Positions 6,040-13,208 of a DNA stretch of 25,925 nucleotides are shown here, piece after piece; position 1 is the stretch's first letter, and each line of letters opens with the position of its first letter. The notes under the pieces are model-generated. The model was not told where the DNA came from. It saw only the letters and a list, made by a program, of their open reading frames with translations, and did not search any database. This stretch comes from a virus. The position numbers were made by a program, and so were the translations under genes. Location: positions 1 through 25,925 of the IMG/VR virus record IMGVR_UViG_3300035182_000301, one strand, 5' to 3'.

Positions 6040-7500
6040 TTAAACGTCAGCGTTGCGGATAGCGTTAACCGAGCCGCCAGTAACAGTTACCGGGAACGTG
6101 GTTTCAAAAGGCACAATAGGCGATGCCCCGCCGTTACGGACACGGACGCGCGCAGTAAAATCGGCCACATAGTTAAATGTCCCGCTTGACTCCGAAGTTT
6201 GCGATGTCTGCTTGTCAATATACGGGAACCAAACCGCCGCAGCAGAGTATCCGCCGGTTGGGATCGCGGGTGACAATCCAGATACAGTTGTGCCTGAGAT
6301 TCCGGTATAGGTATGAGGATTATTTGCGATGCGGATATATCCGTTTCCAGTAGCAACATCACCCGCAGGAGCGCCGGATAGCGTTAGCGTGGTGCTAGAG
6401 GCGCTTCCCGTGCCTGTGATGCCAGTGGATATGTTGAACCCGCCTGAGCCATTGTCTTTACCTATGAGGATGTAGTCAGTGGCCAGCAGATTCCCAGCGG
6501 ACACGGCGATAACGTTTGGTGGGACAACCGTTGTTCCGTCATCGCTTATCAGTTGGTAAGCCTGTAAATCCGCGCTATTTAGGCTGTTTACATCTATCCA
6601 CCAACCTTGCGCAGCAAAGAACTTGCCGCCAGATAGTGTACCAAAGGGAGCCGCTTGGACATCATTATATGCTGCATCCAGTTTCCGGTATTGCCACCCA
6701 GCCACACCGTTCAGCGTGGCAGTGCTGTTTTCATGGCAAGCCCATTGCAAAGCATGATACACCTCAGTCAGCCGAAGTGCTCCAGTCCAAGAAATCGTGC
6801 CTTTATATTGCTTGGTAACGCTTCCAAGAGTCTTAGTAACTGTGCCGAAGGTTAGCGTAACAACACCAGATGGTGTTGTAGAGGTGACGGTATTTGCGCC
6901 ACCGGTGTAATTTCCGACGGCCCTGGAAATATTGCCGTCAGCCGACACAGATAATGCCGCAACCTGTTCGGAACCAGCCGAACAGTCCACGTCGAAGTGA
7001 CTGAATGCATAACCCCACTCTCGGGACAGTACGGTAACAATGCCCGAGTTGATTAGAGCGCCTGCGGTTTTAACCTTAAACAACGCCCTAATTGGCCCTG
7101 CAGGCCACCACTTGGTGCCAGAATTATACTTGGCGCCATTCTGCACAACGTAGTGACTGCGGCCCGTCAAACCAGAGCCGATGGTATTGATGCCGGTATA
7201 TAGCTCAGCCCCACTTCCTTGCTCAACGGAACCAAAGTTAAAGCGCTGGCTAGTTAAGGAGTCAATGTTAATGCCATTCAAGAGCGTCAGCGCCGACGGC
7301 CTGAGCGTGTTACGCTTACCAGCAAGCTCCGAAGGCACAGCACCTAAGATAGAGACGTTATCGTCAGCGGTTACATTCGGATTATCGGCGAGGTCTTGCA
7401 ACCACGCATGTAGATCGAGCACCGAATAAACGGACGTTCCTGCTACACTGCGCAAGTCCCCGTTTGTGGCTATACTAAAATCTGTTGCGTTTATAGACAC
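6040..7500 (-). CDS. Large structural/appendage protein
   Basis: A 486-residue protein starting at GTG 7500, with AGGAG 8 nt upstream. The N-terminal part has a short helical domain (VYSVLDLHAWLQDLADNP), then RPSALTLLNGINIDSL, LTSQRFNFGSVEQGSG and ELYTGINTIGSGL. The rest is beta-rich and Gly/Thr/Ser-rich: a Trp-containing module at about 290-330 (GKFFAAQGWWIDVNSLNSAD) and repeated Ig-like strands to the end (FTARVRVRNGGASPIVPFET). This modular, all-beta build is that of phage fibres, spikes or head decorations. No catalytic motif is visible. It is co-transcribed with five other appendage-like genes. Confidence 0.6.
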   Translation of the reverse strand: MSINATDFSIATNGDLRSVAGTSVYSVLDLHAWLQDLADNPNVTADDNVSILGAVPSELAGKRNTLRPSALTLLNGINIDSLTSQRFNFGSVEQGSGAELYTGINTIGSGLTGRSHYVVQNGAKYNSGTKWWPAGPIRALFKVKTAGALINSGIVTVLSREWGYAFSHFDVDCSAGSEQVAALSVSADGNISRAVGNYTGGANTVTSTTPSGVVTLTFGTVTKTLGSVTKQYKGTISWTGALRLTEVYHALQWACHENSTATLNGVAGWQYRKLDAAYNDVQAAPFGTLSGGKFFAAQGWWIDVNSLNSADLQAYQLISDDGTTVVPPNVIAVSAGNLLATDYILIGKDNGSGGFNISTGITGTGSASSTTLTLSGAPAGDVATGNGYIRIANNPHTYTGISGTTVSGLSPAIPTGGYSAAAVWFPYIDKQTSQTSESSGTFNYVADFTARVRVRNGGASPIVPFETTFPVTVTGGSVNAIRNADV

Positions 7501-7511
7501 AGTGTCTTCTC

Positions 7512-7913
7512 CTAATCAAGCTGTTGGTCGATATACAAGCTGGCCGATCCTACGATTGCCATCTGACGTGTTTCATAGGGTTTATAGTAGGGTGCCGTAG
7601 TTCCTTGTCGAACCTTAATCCGTAGATCATTCTTCGGATCGCCGGATTGATACACCCCTAAATTTATGAGCTGCGTCGTGCTTGCTGCTACTCCAAAGAA
7701 TAGTTGCTGCCCCGTGCTGTAAGCCTCAACGGATATTGCTGAACCCACTACCAGATTGGTTAGCGTCAACGCAAAGTTGCCAATAGAGTCTGTAGGAAGA
7801 CGCCCGTTTGAGACAGCCACCCCTCCGCCAACAGTAAATGGCCCCCTGGTGCTTGGAACTGATAGCGCGTTCGCGTAGCTAAAGTTCATCGGGGCGAATA
7901 CAGCGTTAGCCAT
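7512..7913 (-). CDS. Hypothetical beta-rich virion protein
   Basis: A 133-residue protein starting at ATG 7913, which overlaps the preceding stop (TAATG). It is beta-rich and lacks membrane or coiled segments: FTVGGGVAVSNGRLPTDSI, ALTLTNLVVGSAISVEAYST, QLFFGVAASTTQLINLGVY, DLRIKVRQGTTAPYYKPYET. It ends SLYIDQQLD. The pattern suits a small structural subunit or connector of the large appendage proteins on either side, but I recognise no family. The next gene starts 11 bp downstream. Confidence 0.55.
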   Translation of the reverse strand: MANAVFAPMNFSYANALSVPSTRGPFTVGGGVAVSNGRLPTDSIGNFALTLTNLVVGSAISVEAYSTGQQLFFGVAASTTQLINLGVYQSGDPKNDLRIKVRQGTTAPYYKPYETRQMAIVGSASLYIDQQLD

Positions 7914-10108
7914 TATGTAATGCTTGTGTCAGGGTCGATAAACAGCACTTGCTGCACGTTTGCTACTGATGTCCCAATATGCACCTGAGCGATGATCTCG
8001 CATCCAGAAGCCATGTCATGTCCCGCTGGAGTGCTTAGCACGAATTTATACCTGTCAAAATTGATCGTCCCGCCAGATATAAATGTTGCTTTGGTTCCAT
8101 TCCACGTTGACCATCCGGTGTTCGTCGATGGTGTTAATGCTGCGGCAGGGAAAATCTGGCGAGTCGTTAAGTACACGGCCCGTCCACTGGTGTCAGTGTA
8201 ATTCAGCTCCATCCAAAGATTGCTGGTATCAATCCCAGATAGTGTGTCGTTTAGCAGATATTCCAGGGTAATTGTTCTTGCCCCATTAGCGAGCGAATTG
8301 ATCTTCGATATGCGTGGGCTAGAGTGCGGTCTACCTGTTGATGTTTGGCCTGGAATTGTGCTGGAGAGGAATTTAATGCTCCAAGGGGTCACCCCGTCAA
8401 GCAGCGTAGCACTAAGCGTTGGAAAGCCCAGCCCAGAAATCCAGTCGCTCTTGCCGCGTAGGGTGTTTATCTGGAAATCTCTGGTTGCAGCGCTAGAAAA
8501 TATTGATACTGTTCGGTACAGGGTGTTGTTAATACTGTTTGCATACGCTGATGCGATTGGATCAAACGCAAAAGCATTGCCGAGATCAGCATTGATAATC
8601 AAGATGTTGCCATTCCCTATACCGCTGGGGCTTATTACTGATTTAGAGCCAACGAGACAGTTGATAGCTTTAATCCCATTGATGAATAGATCATTGTTTG
8701 TATTATTAGAACAATTTATCAGTCCTGTGTGCGGTGCAGTTGCCCCAGAATTGTCAAATACAAGGTTACGGATCGTTGCTGAGCAGTAAGCGATCCCCAA
8801 GTCGTATATGTAATGTGACGTATTGCTGAACGACATAAAAATATCGTCAAACATAACACCTGTGCCCGCATCTGCCGAGGTAGAAACAGTTAATTGTGCA
8901 TAAATGCCAGTATTGCTTTGGTAGTCGGTGTAAAATCCTACACCTTTCGCGTAACAATTATTTGAAAAAGTCCAGACAAAATATGCATTATTAGTTATAG
9001 CGGAGTTTGTGTTATGGAATTGTAAATTAGGTAGCCCTGTTGAATTTACTTTCCCGATAATTCTTGTGGCTTTGTGGCTAACCAGGGAAAGTGAGTGAGC
9101 TAGGCTATTATCGGGAACCCAATTAACTCTAAACACTGGATCGGGCGCGTCAGCGTTCCAAGCTGGGACATTAGTCCCATCATCAAAAATGATATTGGTC
9201 GGTAGCGCCGCCGTGCTAAAAGTTGTCGGTGGGGCTAAATAGTAATTCGAGTTGTAGCAATACAGAATCTTATTAGAGCGCACATAAACGTTGTCTCCAG
9301 GATACACCGACCCAAGAAACGGTTGCGTCGCTCCAAATAACCCGTAGTTTGCAACAGCAATGGCGCTGGGCCACATGACATAGGTATTGAACAACCATCC
9401 CCATGCGCCGGATGCCCCACCCGCAAACTGTACTACAGTAGGCGCGGTGCCCCACCCTGACGAAGAGATCGCCATATAACTGTTGTTTGCATAGTTCGCG
9501 TTGATACTGCCCTGGCGGGTCATGATATTGACGACTGATCCGCTTGCAGATGCAAATATAACGTTACGCAATTGCGTGAGCGTTGCCGAAACATTCGCAC
9601 CAACCGCACCAGTTGCAGCATTGAGCGCGGTCGCAATATTCGTCGCCTGGGCATTAACGTCTGAGCCTACGTTAAACTGCGTAGACGTGGCGCCGGAAGA
9701 AACCGCAGTGAGTGTTACCCCTGCAATGGTTATGGTATTTCCTGCTGCGGCTACAGCATTTATTGTCAACGAAGCCAGTGCTGGGGTTGCCTTTCCTGTA
9801 GCAAGGCCGTCACCATCTTGAGCAACACCCCAAGCAGGCATTGCTATACTCGGATTGCCATTCGTGCTTGTTAGTGTCGTGCTCGATAAGGTAAACGAGT
9901 TATTGAGGTTATAGGTTCCCGCTCCTCCCAGCCCAGTACCAAGCGACGTGATAAAAGTACCAGCAGGCACACCGACACCAGTTACAGCCGAACCAACACC
10001 GATAATACCTGATGTCACCGCGGACACGGTTAAGGTGTAGTTAGAAACAGAGCCAGTAAATGTCGAGTTTATGGCGTACAGATAATGGTCGAGATACTTG
10101 TTAGCCAT
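7913..10108 (-). CDS. Large fibre- or spike-like virion protein
   Basis: A 731-residue protein, the largest in the window. Residues about 16-80 form a module (FTGSVSNYTLTVSAVTSGII, GVGSAVTGVGVPAGTFITSLG, AGTYNLNNSFTLSSTTLTST) that recurs in phage tail-fibre and structural proteins. Next comes a segment rich in Ala and Thr (about 110-220), then a long stretch of Asn/Ser/Tyr-rich short strands that looks like a right-handed beta-helix, and a C-terminal beta domain. The middle of the gene is visibly richer in A+T than the tail genes upstream. A receptor-binding or head-fibre role is possible. The start overlaps the preceding gene by 8 bp. Confidence 0.65.
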   Translation of the reverse strand: MANKYLDHYLYAINSTFTGSVSNYTLTVSAVTSGIIGVGSAVTGVGVPAGTFITSLGTGLGGAGTYNLNNSFTLSSTTLTSTNGNPSIAMPAWGVAQDGDGLATGKATPALASLTINAVAAAGNTITIAGVTLTAVSSGATSTQFNVGSDVNAQATNIATALNAATGAVGANVSATLTQLRNVIFASASGSVVNIMTRQGSINANYANNSYMAISSSGWGTAPTVVQFAGGASGAWGWLFNTYVMWPSAIAVANYGLFGATQPFLGSVYPGDNVYVRSNKILYCYNSNYYLAPPTTFSTAALPTNIIFDDGTNVPAWNADAPDPVFRVNWVPDNSLAHSLSLVSHKATRIIGKVNSTGLPNLQFHNTNSAITNNAYFVWTFSNNCYAKGVGFYTDYQSNTGIYAQLTVSTSADAGTGVMFDDIFMSFSNTSHYIYDLGIAYCSATIRNLVFDNSGATAPHTGLINCSNNTNNDLFINGIKAINCLVGSKSVISPSGIGNGNILIINADLGNAFAFDPIASAYANSINNTLYRTVSIFSSAATRDFQINTLRGKSDWISGLGFPTLSATLLDGVTPWSIKFLSSTIPGQTSTGRPHSSPRISKINSLANGARTITLEYLLNDTLSGIDTSNLWMELNYTDTSGRAVYLTTRQIFPAAALTPSTNTGWSTWNGTKATFISGGTINFDRYKFVLSTPAGHDMASGCEIIAQVHIGTSVANVQQVLFIDPDTSIT

Positions 10109-10523
10109 TTAGGATCGTCTCCATTTCTGTCTTGGTTATGAGGCCAAGAGCAACATATAACGACAGAATCTGAGAAATGGATGCATCATCCAGGTTAATT
10201 GAAGACGCAGCTTTGAAATCTTCTAGCCCTGATCTTACGTCGCGCTTCTGATCCGCCGTCAGTAGTGTGCTCGACTCAAACGTAGCATTGAATTCGTCCA
10301 CATAAGGGCGCGCGGCATCAGGGAATAGCCGTCTGAACTCCAGTTTCGTTAATATGCGTCTCCCGCCGTATACGGGCTGTGGCGTTTGCGCTACTGGTGC
10401 GTCGATAACTTCGGTGTAATCAAACAACGAGAACGGAAATAAGTCCAACTCAGTAAGGCTTTGAGCCTCAAAGCGATACTCTTCTTTCCCGGATGCTTTA
10501 TCTGTGACAGCAAATATGGGCAT
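10101..10523 (-). CDS. Putative phage virion-associated protein
   Basis: A 140-residue protein with AAGGGA ahead of ATG 10523. It begins MPIFAVTDKASGKEEYRFEA and carries a PVYGGRRILTKLEFRRLFPD motif near 50-70, then a helical C-terminal half (LTADQKRDVRSGLEDFKAASSI, IDDASISQILSLYVAL-like). The N-terminal "I/V-F-A-V-T-D-x-x-S-G" plus later "LTK-x-EFRRLF" arrangement is typical of small conserved phage proteins that precede large fibre or appendage genes. No experimental role is known to me. It opens the appendage cluster after the lysis block. Confidence 0.5.
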   Translation of the reverse strand: MPIFAVTDKASGKEEYRFEAQSLTELDLFPFSLFDYTEVIDAPVAQTPQPVYGGRRILTKLEFRRLFPDAARPYVDEFNATFESSTLLTADQKRDVRSGLEDFKAASSINLDDASISQILSLYVALGLITKTEMETILNG

Positions 10524-10538
10524 TATTCAAATCCCTTG

Positions 10539-10685
10539 TTATAGGCCACGCTGGTATCTCCATATCCATTGCCACATCATCCACGCCAGCTCGGTGTGCT
10601 TGTCTTGATAGGTGCAGCACGCACAGTCCGCTGGCTGCGTATTCAGGTCGTGCTTGGCGGCAAACCGGATGAATCCTTGTTGCAT
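10539..10685 (-). CDS. 48-residue Cys- and Trp-rich protein
   Basis: ATG 10685 reads MQQGFIRFAAKHDLNTQPAD, then CACCTYQDKHTELAWMMW, QWIWRYQRGL and a stop at 10539-10541. The content (CACC, many Trp, basic end) and typical codon use look protein-like, and it fills the gap between the DUF1353 gene and the next gene, with the same orientation. No clear ribosome binding site is visible. A competing TTG-started frame (10698 to 10498) runs into the neighbouring gene and looks like random sequence. I recognise no family. Confidence 0.5.
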   Translation of the reverse strand: MQQGFIRFAAKHDLNTQPADCACCTYQDKHTELAWMMWQWIWRYQRGL

Positions 10686-10698
10686 TGTAGTCTAGCAA

Positions 10699-11073
10699 TT
10701 AAGTGCCGAAATGCGAAGCGCCGCCCACCCGCACCCCGGCATAAATCAACCAGCGGCGCCATGCCGAGATGCCCGTAACGGCGCATGCTTCGAGCAGCAC
10801 CTTGTCGGCTAAAGCTCGCGGGAGCATCTCGGATTTATAAAGGTAATCGTGGATCACAGCGGCCTCTCGCGTCACCTCGCCAACCAGGAAAAACACAACC
10901 GGCAGCCTTGGGCAGCTTTCAAAGTCCGTAATCATCCCGGCTGGTGCTGTAATTGTCTGCGCTGCCACATCAGATTGATACACCAGCGGCGCGTCAAGAC
11001 GCCATGATCCGCGATATTCGTTTGAGGTATCGTTGATCAACGATACATCGAGTTCGGTTAGAAACTTACTCAT
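10699..11073 (-). CDS. DUF1353 family protein
   Basis: A 124-residue protein with the DUF1353 pattern: ITDFESCPRLP (residues about 48-58), AAVIHDYLYKS (about 71-81), then RALADKVLLEACAVTGISAWRR and a C-terminal LIYAGVRVGGASHFGT. DUF1353 proteins are widespread in phages, often close to lysis or tail genes; their function has not been shown, although the conserved D, S, H-D-x-L-Y residues suggest an enzyme active site. The start overlaps the lipoprotein stop (ATGA). It follows the holin-like and lipoprotein genes, so a cell-wall role is an attractive but unproven idea. Confidence 0.82.
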   Translation of the reverse strand: MSKFLTELDVSLINDTSNEYRGSWRLDAPLVYQSDVAAQTITAPAGMITDFESCPRLPVVFFLVGEVTREAAVIHDYLYKSEMLPRALADKVLLEACAVTGISAWRRWLIYAGVRVGGASHFGT

Positions 11074-11540
11074 GGCGCGGGAGCCTTTAGTCCTTGCCCA
11101 GAAGCCGGCGCCATCAGTTGTTGAGCGCCAAGCACTCCACCAGCGCCGACAGCAGCAGCACCAAGTCCTGGCGAAGCAAGAGCAGCACCGGCGGCAGGAA
11201 CAAGCGTAGGAAGTATTGGAGCGAGCGCAGCGGCTACAGCGGCTTTTGCCGCGGCATCAATCGCGGCCTGTGTAGCGCCAGCAGATATAGCTTGCCCCTC
11301 AAACGCCTTTGTTCCAGATTCCGCGACAGTCAGACTAATCACGCCATCGACGTTACGGTTTGCAGCAATATTCAGCGCCGCATATTCTTTACCAGATACG
11401 CCGTGTATCTCGCAGCATGTCACCGCGCCAGTTTTTGCGTCCACGATCGGAACGGCGTCAAATTTGGATACCCCTGCATATTGCAGACTGGCGCATCCTG
11501 ACAATGATATGAGTACGGCAAGCAAGATATAGGTTTTCAT
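11070..11540 (-). CDS. Phage lipoprotein of the lysis region
   Basis: The 156-residue product begins with a basic residue, a hydrophobic segment and the lipobox LSGC (Cys 16), with A and S after it, so it should be exported, lipidated and held in the outer membrane. Residues 24-80 form a small globular part containing CCEIHGVSGKEYAALNIA. The C-terminal half is alanine-rich and hydrophobic with Pro and Gly. Its location in the lysis block recalls outer-membrane spanins, but its length and the alanine-rich end are unlike typical Rz1 proteins. Starts and stops overlap on both sides (ATGA). Confidence 0.7.
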   Translation of the reverse strand: MKTYILLAVLISLSGCASLQYAGVSKFDAVPIVDAKTGAVTCCEIHGVSGKEYAALNIAANRNVDGVISLTVAESGTKAFEGQAISAGATQAAIDAAAKAAVAAALAPILPTLVPAAGAALASPGLGAAAVGAGGVLGAQQLMAPASGQGLKAPAP

Positions 11541-11752
11541 TGATTCGGCTCCTTTGTCTGGTCGTTTGGTGGTGGATGATTCGCTGAGAAATTTGTCACG
11601 GCGTGAATACCGAACACGGCACCAAGTCCGATCTTGATCCAGGTAATCAGATCATCAACCGGCGCTTTATAGGCAAGCACCAGAAAAGCCCACAGGCCGA
11701 ACATCAATATTCCGCCGATGAGCTTTTGGTTCTCGGTGATAAATTTGCTCAT
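11537..11752 (-). CDS. Holin-like two-helix membrane protein
   Basis: A 71-residue protein with two hydrophobic helices (about 11-29 LIGGILMFGLWAFLVLAYK and 35-55 LITWIKIGLGAVFGIHAVTNF), a short N-terminus and a polar, Pro-rich, charged C-terminal tail (NHPPPNDQTKEPNQ). Size, topology and position make it the best holin candidate here. Holins make pores in the inner membrane at the time of lysis. ATG 11752 overlaps the HNH gene's stop, and its own stop overlaps the lipoprotein start, so all three are probably translated together. Confidence 0.65.
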   Translation of the reverse strand: MSKFITENQKLIGGILMFGLWAFLVLAYKAPVDDLITWIKIGLGAVFGIHAVTNFSANHPPPNDQTKEPNQ

Positions 11753-12093
11753 GGCCGATTCCTCAATTTTTCACGCCACAGCGGAGAGTCGGATACAACT
11801 GAGCAGTTGTAACTGTGGAAATCCCCCAAATGCCCGAAAAACAGATGGCAATTGACACCGTTCTCATCCGATTCGCACAACGTGATTAAATTCTTATCGT
11901 CAAGCTCAAGTTCTGGGTGCAGGTGAAAAGGGAGAATGTGGTGCACTTCCAGGCTTTTCGTCCCGCCACAAACCTCACACTGCGGATGATCTGCCAGGTG
12001 CGCTTTCCTTGTGGCTGGCCATTCAGGCGACCGCGAAGCCGATAGTGGAGCCTTGCCTTTTACCGCGTCAACTATTCGTCGAAGTATCGCCAT
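11749..12093 (-). CDS. HNH endonuclease
   Basis: A 114-residue protein with a complete HNH fold: CEVC at 39-42, LEVHHILPFHLHPELELDD (HH at 51-52), NLITLC (Cys 73), and NCHLFFGHLGD (Cys 82, His 83). The four cysteines fit one structural zinc, and the first histidines fit the beta-beta-alpha-metal nuclease centre. I start it at ATG 12093, with GAGG at good spacing, rather than at 12171, which would overlap the P5-like gene. HNH enzymes in phages usually assist packaging, or are homing enzymes. Its place between lysis genes is less usual, since terminase is not in view. Confidence 0.8.
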   Translation of the reverse strand: MAILRRIVDAVKGKAPLSASRSPEWPATRKAHLADHPQCEVCGGTKSLEVHHILPFHLHPELELDDKNLITLCESDENGVNCHLFFGHLGDFHSYNCSVVSDSPLWREKLRNRP

Positions 12094-12115
12094 TTTCGCC
12101 TCATGTCGTCGTTGT

Positions 12116-12523
12116 TCATGCCAAATCCACCCCTGCCCGTATGATGTCAGGAGAGTATGGCACTCGGCCATTCTCGTGCCTAATGATGGCCGTCACCAGC
12201 CTCTCTAGCGTGTCCTTATTGCTGACGTTAATGATTTCATCGGGCTTTACTCCAACATCTTGAGCGACGGCCATGATGTAACTTTGCGTGTCGTTCTCAC
12301 TAGGCGGAGCGAATCGTTTGATGATCCCAGATATAGTCTTGAGGTTATGCTGGCGGTAATACGTCAGTAGCACGGTAGCCAACGCGCGGATGCCATATTG
12401 CGGCGTCTGGAAAGAGACAAACCGCGCATCGGTCTGCTGTTCGCACATCCCACGCCATTTCGTAGCGCTGCGTTCAATGTTTCCTGGATTGCAATTTGAT
12501 TCGCCTCGTGTCAGATCAATCAT
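12116..12523 (-). CDS. P5-like phage protein, possible cell-wall enzyme
   Basis: A 135-residue protein of the group that phage annotators often label structural protein P5. Visible pattern: NPGNIERSATKWRGM at about 12-26, FVSFQTPQYGIRALATVLLTYY at about 35-56, then IIKRFAPPSENDTQSYIMAV, and AIIRHENGRVPYS near the C-terminus. The opening NPGNI...W.G and later PPxENDT with HENG are conserved in the family. It lies in the lysis block, where no classic lysozyme, peptidase or transglycosylase is seen, so a muralytic role is possible but unproven. ATG 12523 has GGGGA 9 nt before it. Confidence 0.7.
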   Translation of the reverse strand: MIDLTRGESNCNPGNIERSATKWRGMCEQQTDARFVSFQTPQYGIRALATVLLTYYRQHNLKTISGIIKRFAPPSENDTQSYIMAVAQDVGVKPDEIINVSNKDTLERLVTAIIRHENGRVPYSPDIIRAGVDLA

Positions 12524-12550
12524 TCGTTTTCATCCCCGTTCGTCAATAGT

Positions 12551-12660
12551 TGCGTCCGTTAGCGTCCGTTAGCGGGCGTTAGCGGGCGTTAGCGTCCGTT
12601 AGCGGGCGCTCTCGGGCGCTATCGGGCGTTGTATGGCACTATCCGGCACTATCCGGCACT
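12551..12660. repeat. Tandem 10-bp repeat, eleven units
   Basis: Eleven consecutive 10-bp units starting exactly at 12551: two close consensus groups, AGCG(TC/GG)CGTT in the first units and ATCSGGCRYT in the later ones (agcgtccgtt, agcgggcgtt, atcgggcgtt, atccggcact). Units vary at only a few positions, mainly the TCC/GGG centre. The 10-bp period does not preserve a reading frame, and stops occur in both directions, so it is not coding. It fills the 178-bp gap between the XhlA-like gene and the P5-like gene. Confidence 0.85.
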
Positions 12661-12701
12661 CGGCGGCAGTGCGCGGCGGCTATCATAATCGGCGTAACTG
12701 T

Positions 12702-13088
12702 TCATTTCAGCACCGTGATCCCGAAGTGCGCCAATACAGCCCCAAAGACTGCTGCCATCCCGTAGCTCGCCATCATCCAGTAGAACCTTCTCTTGTCTTC
12801 CCGGACTTGGCTGAGATCGCGCTCGGCAATCTTTGCATATCGCTCAAGTCGCTCTTTCTCGGCCTTCTCGATGTCCTTTTGCAGATCGGTTATCCGGTTG
12901 TCGATTCGCTCGATCTGCTCGAAGGCCCGTTTGAGTGCAGCCCGGTCTTCGGCCTGTTGGATCGTAGCTTCGGCCAATCGGCGCATGTCTGTAGCAAGCT
13001 CTTTTAGCGTGCTGCGTATTTCGCGCGTTTGCTCTTCGAGCACGGTTAATCTGGTTTCGTGGGCGTGTATGCTGTTGTCGATTGGCAT
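12702..13088 (-). CDS. XhlA-like coiled-coil membrane protein
   Basis: A 128-residue protein. Residues about 10-95 are a long, charged heptad coiled coil (RLTVLEEQTREIRSTLKELA, then AALKRAFEQIERIDNRITDL and EKAEKERLERYAKIAERD). A single hydrophobic helix follows at about 103-125 (FYWMMASYGMAAVFGAVLAH). This coil-plus-C-terminal-anchor layout is that of haemolysin XhlA-type phage proteins, which assist holins in lysis. It is the first gene of the lysis block in the direction of transcription. Its stop codon overlaps an ATG, and that ORF ends after 18 codons and is followed by the tandem repeat, so the downstream gene has to restart from its own ribosome binding site. Confidence 0.75.
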   Translation of the reverse strand: MPIDNSIHAHETRLTVLEEQTREIRSTLKELATDMRRLAEATIQQAEDRAALKRAFEQIERIDNRITDLQKDIEKAEKERLERYAKIAERDLSQVREDKRRFYWMMASYGMAAVFGAVLAHFGITVLK

Positions 13089-13117
13089 GGTTCAGAATAT
13101 ATACAAGTGAAAGGCCG

Positions 13118-13139
13118 GATCACCCTTTTATGGGCGATC
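13118..13139 (-). promoter_or_regulatory. Hairpin between the fibre and lysis modules
   Basis: On the - strand RNA, GATCGCCC and GGGTGATC pair over 8 bp (one G-U) around a 6-nt A-rich loop. There is no T-run after the stem, so it is not a standard terminator. It lies in the 97-bp gap between the last fibre gene and the XhlA-like gene. RNA processing or a weak terminator are possible. Confidence 0.35.
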
Positions 13140-13208
13140 TGATGGCATCAGGCGGAAAAAGAAGTATTTGCCGCGCATATCCCAATTAGGAAACAAGTTG
13201 TGCAGCAC
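13128..13208 (-). CDS. Possible 26-residue basic, aromatic peptide
   Basis: A GTG-started frame reads MLHNLFPNWDMRGKYFFFRL then MPSDRP (first residue GTG). It overlaps the end of the preceding gene by 23 bases in another frame. The aromatic/basic content looks protein-like but the ribosome binding site is poor. It may be a real micro-ORF that fills the gap, or chance. Confidence 0.22.
   Translation of the reverse strand: MLHNLFPNWDMRGKYFFFRLMPSDRP

Noticed and set aside
8220-8789. + strand ORF of 189 residues
   Set aside because: Antisense to the 731-residue appendage gene; no ribosome binding site or domain pattern.
10498-10698. TTG-started - strand frame of 66 residues
   Set aside because: Random-looking sequence that runs into the next gene; the 48-residue frame from 10685 fits better.
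12551-12660. CRISPR array
   Set aside because: Units are 10 bp in direct tandem with no spacers; this is a simple tandem repeat.
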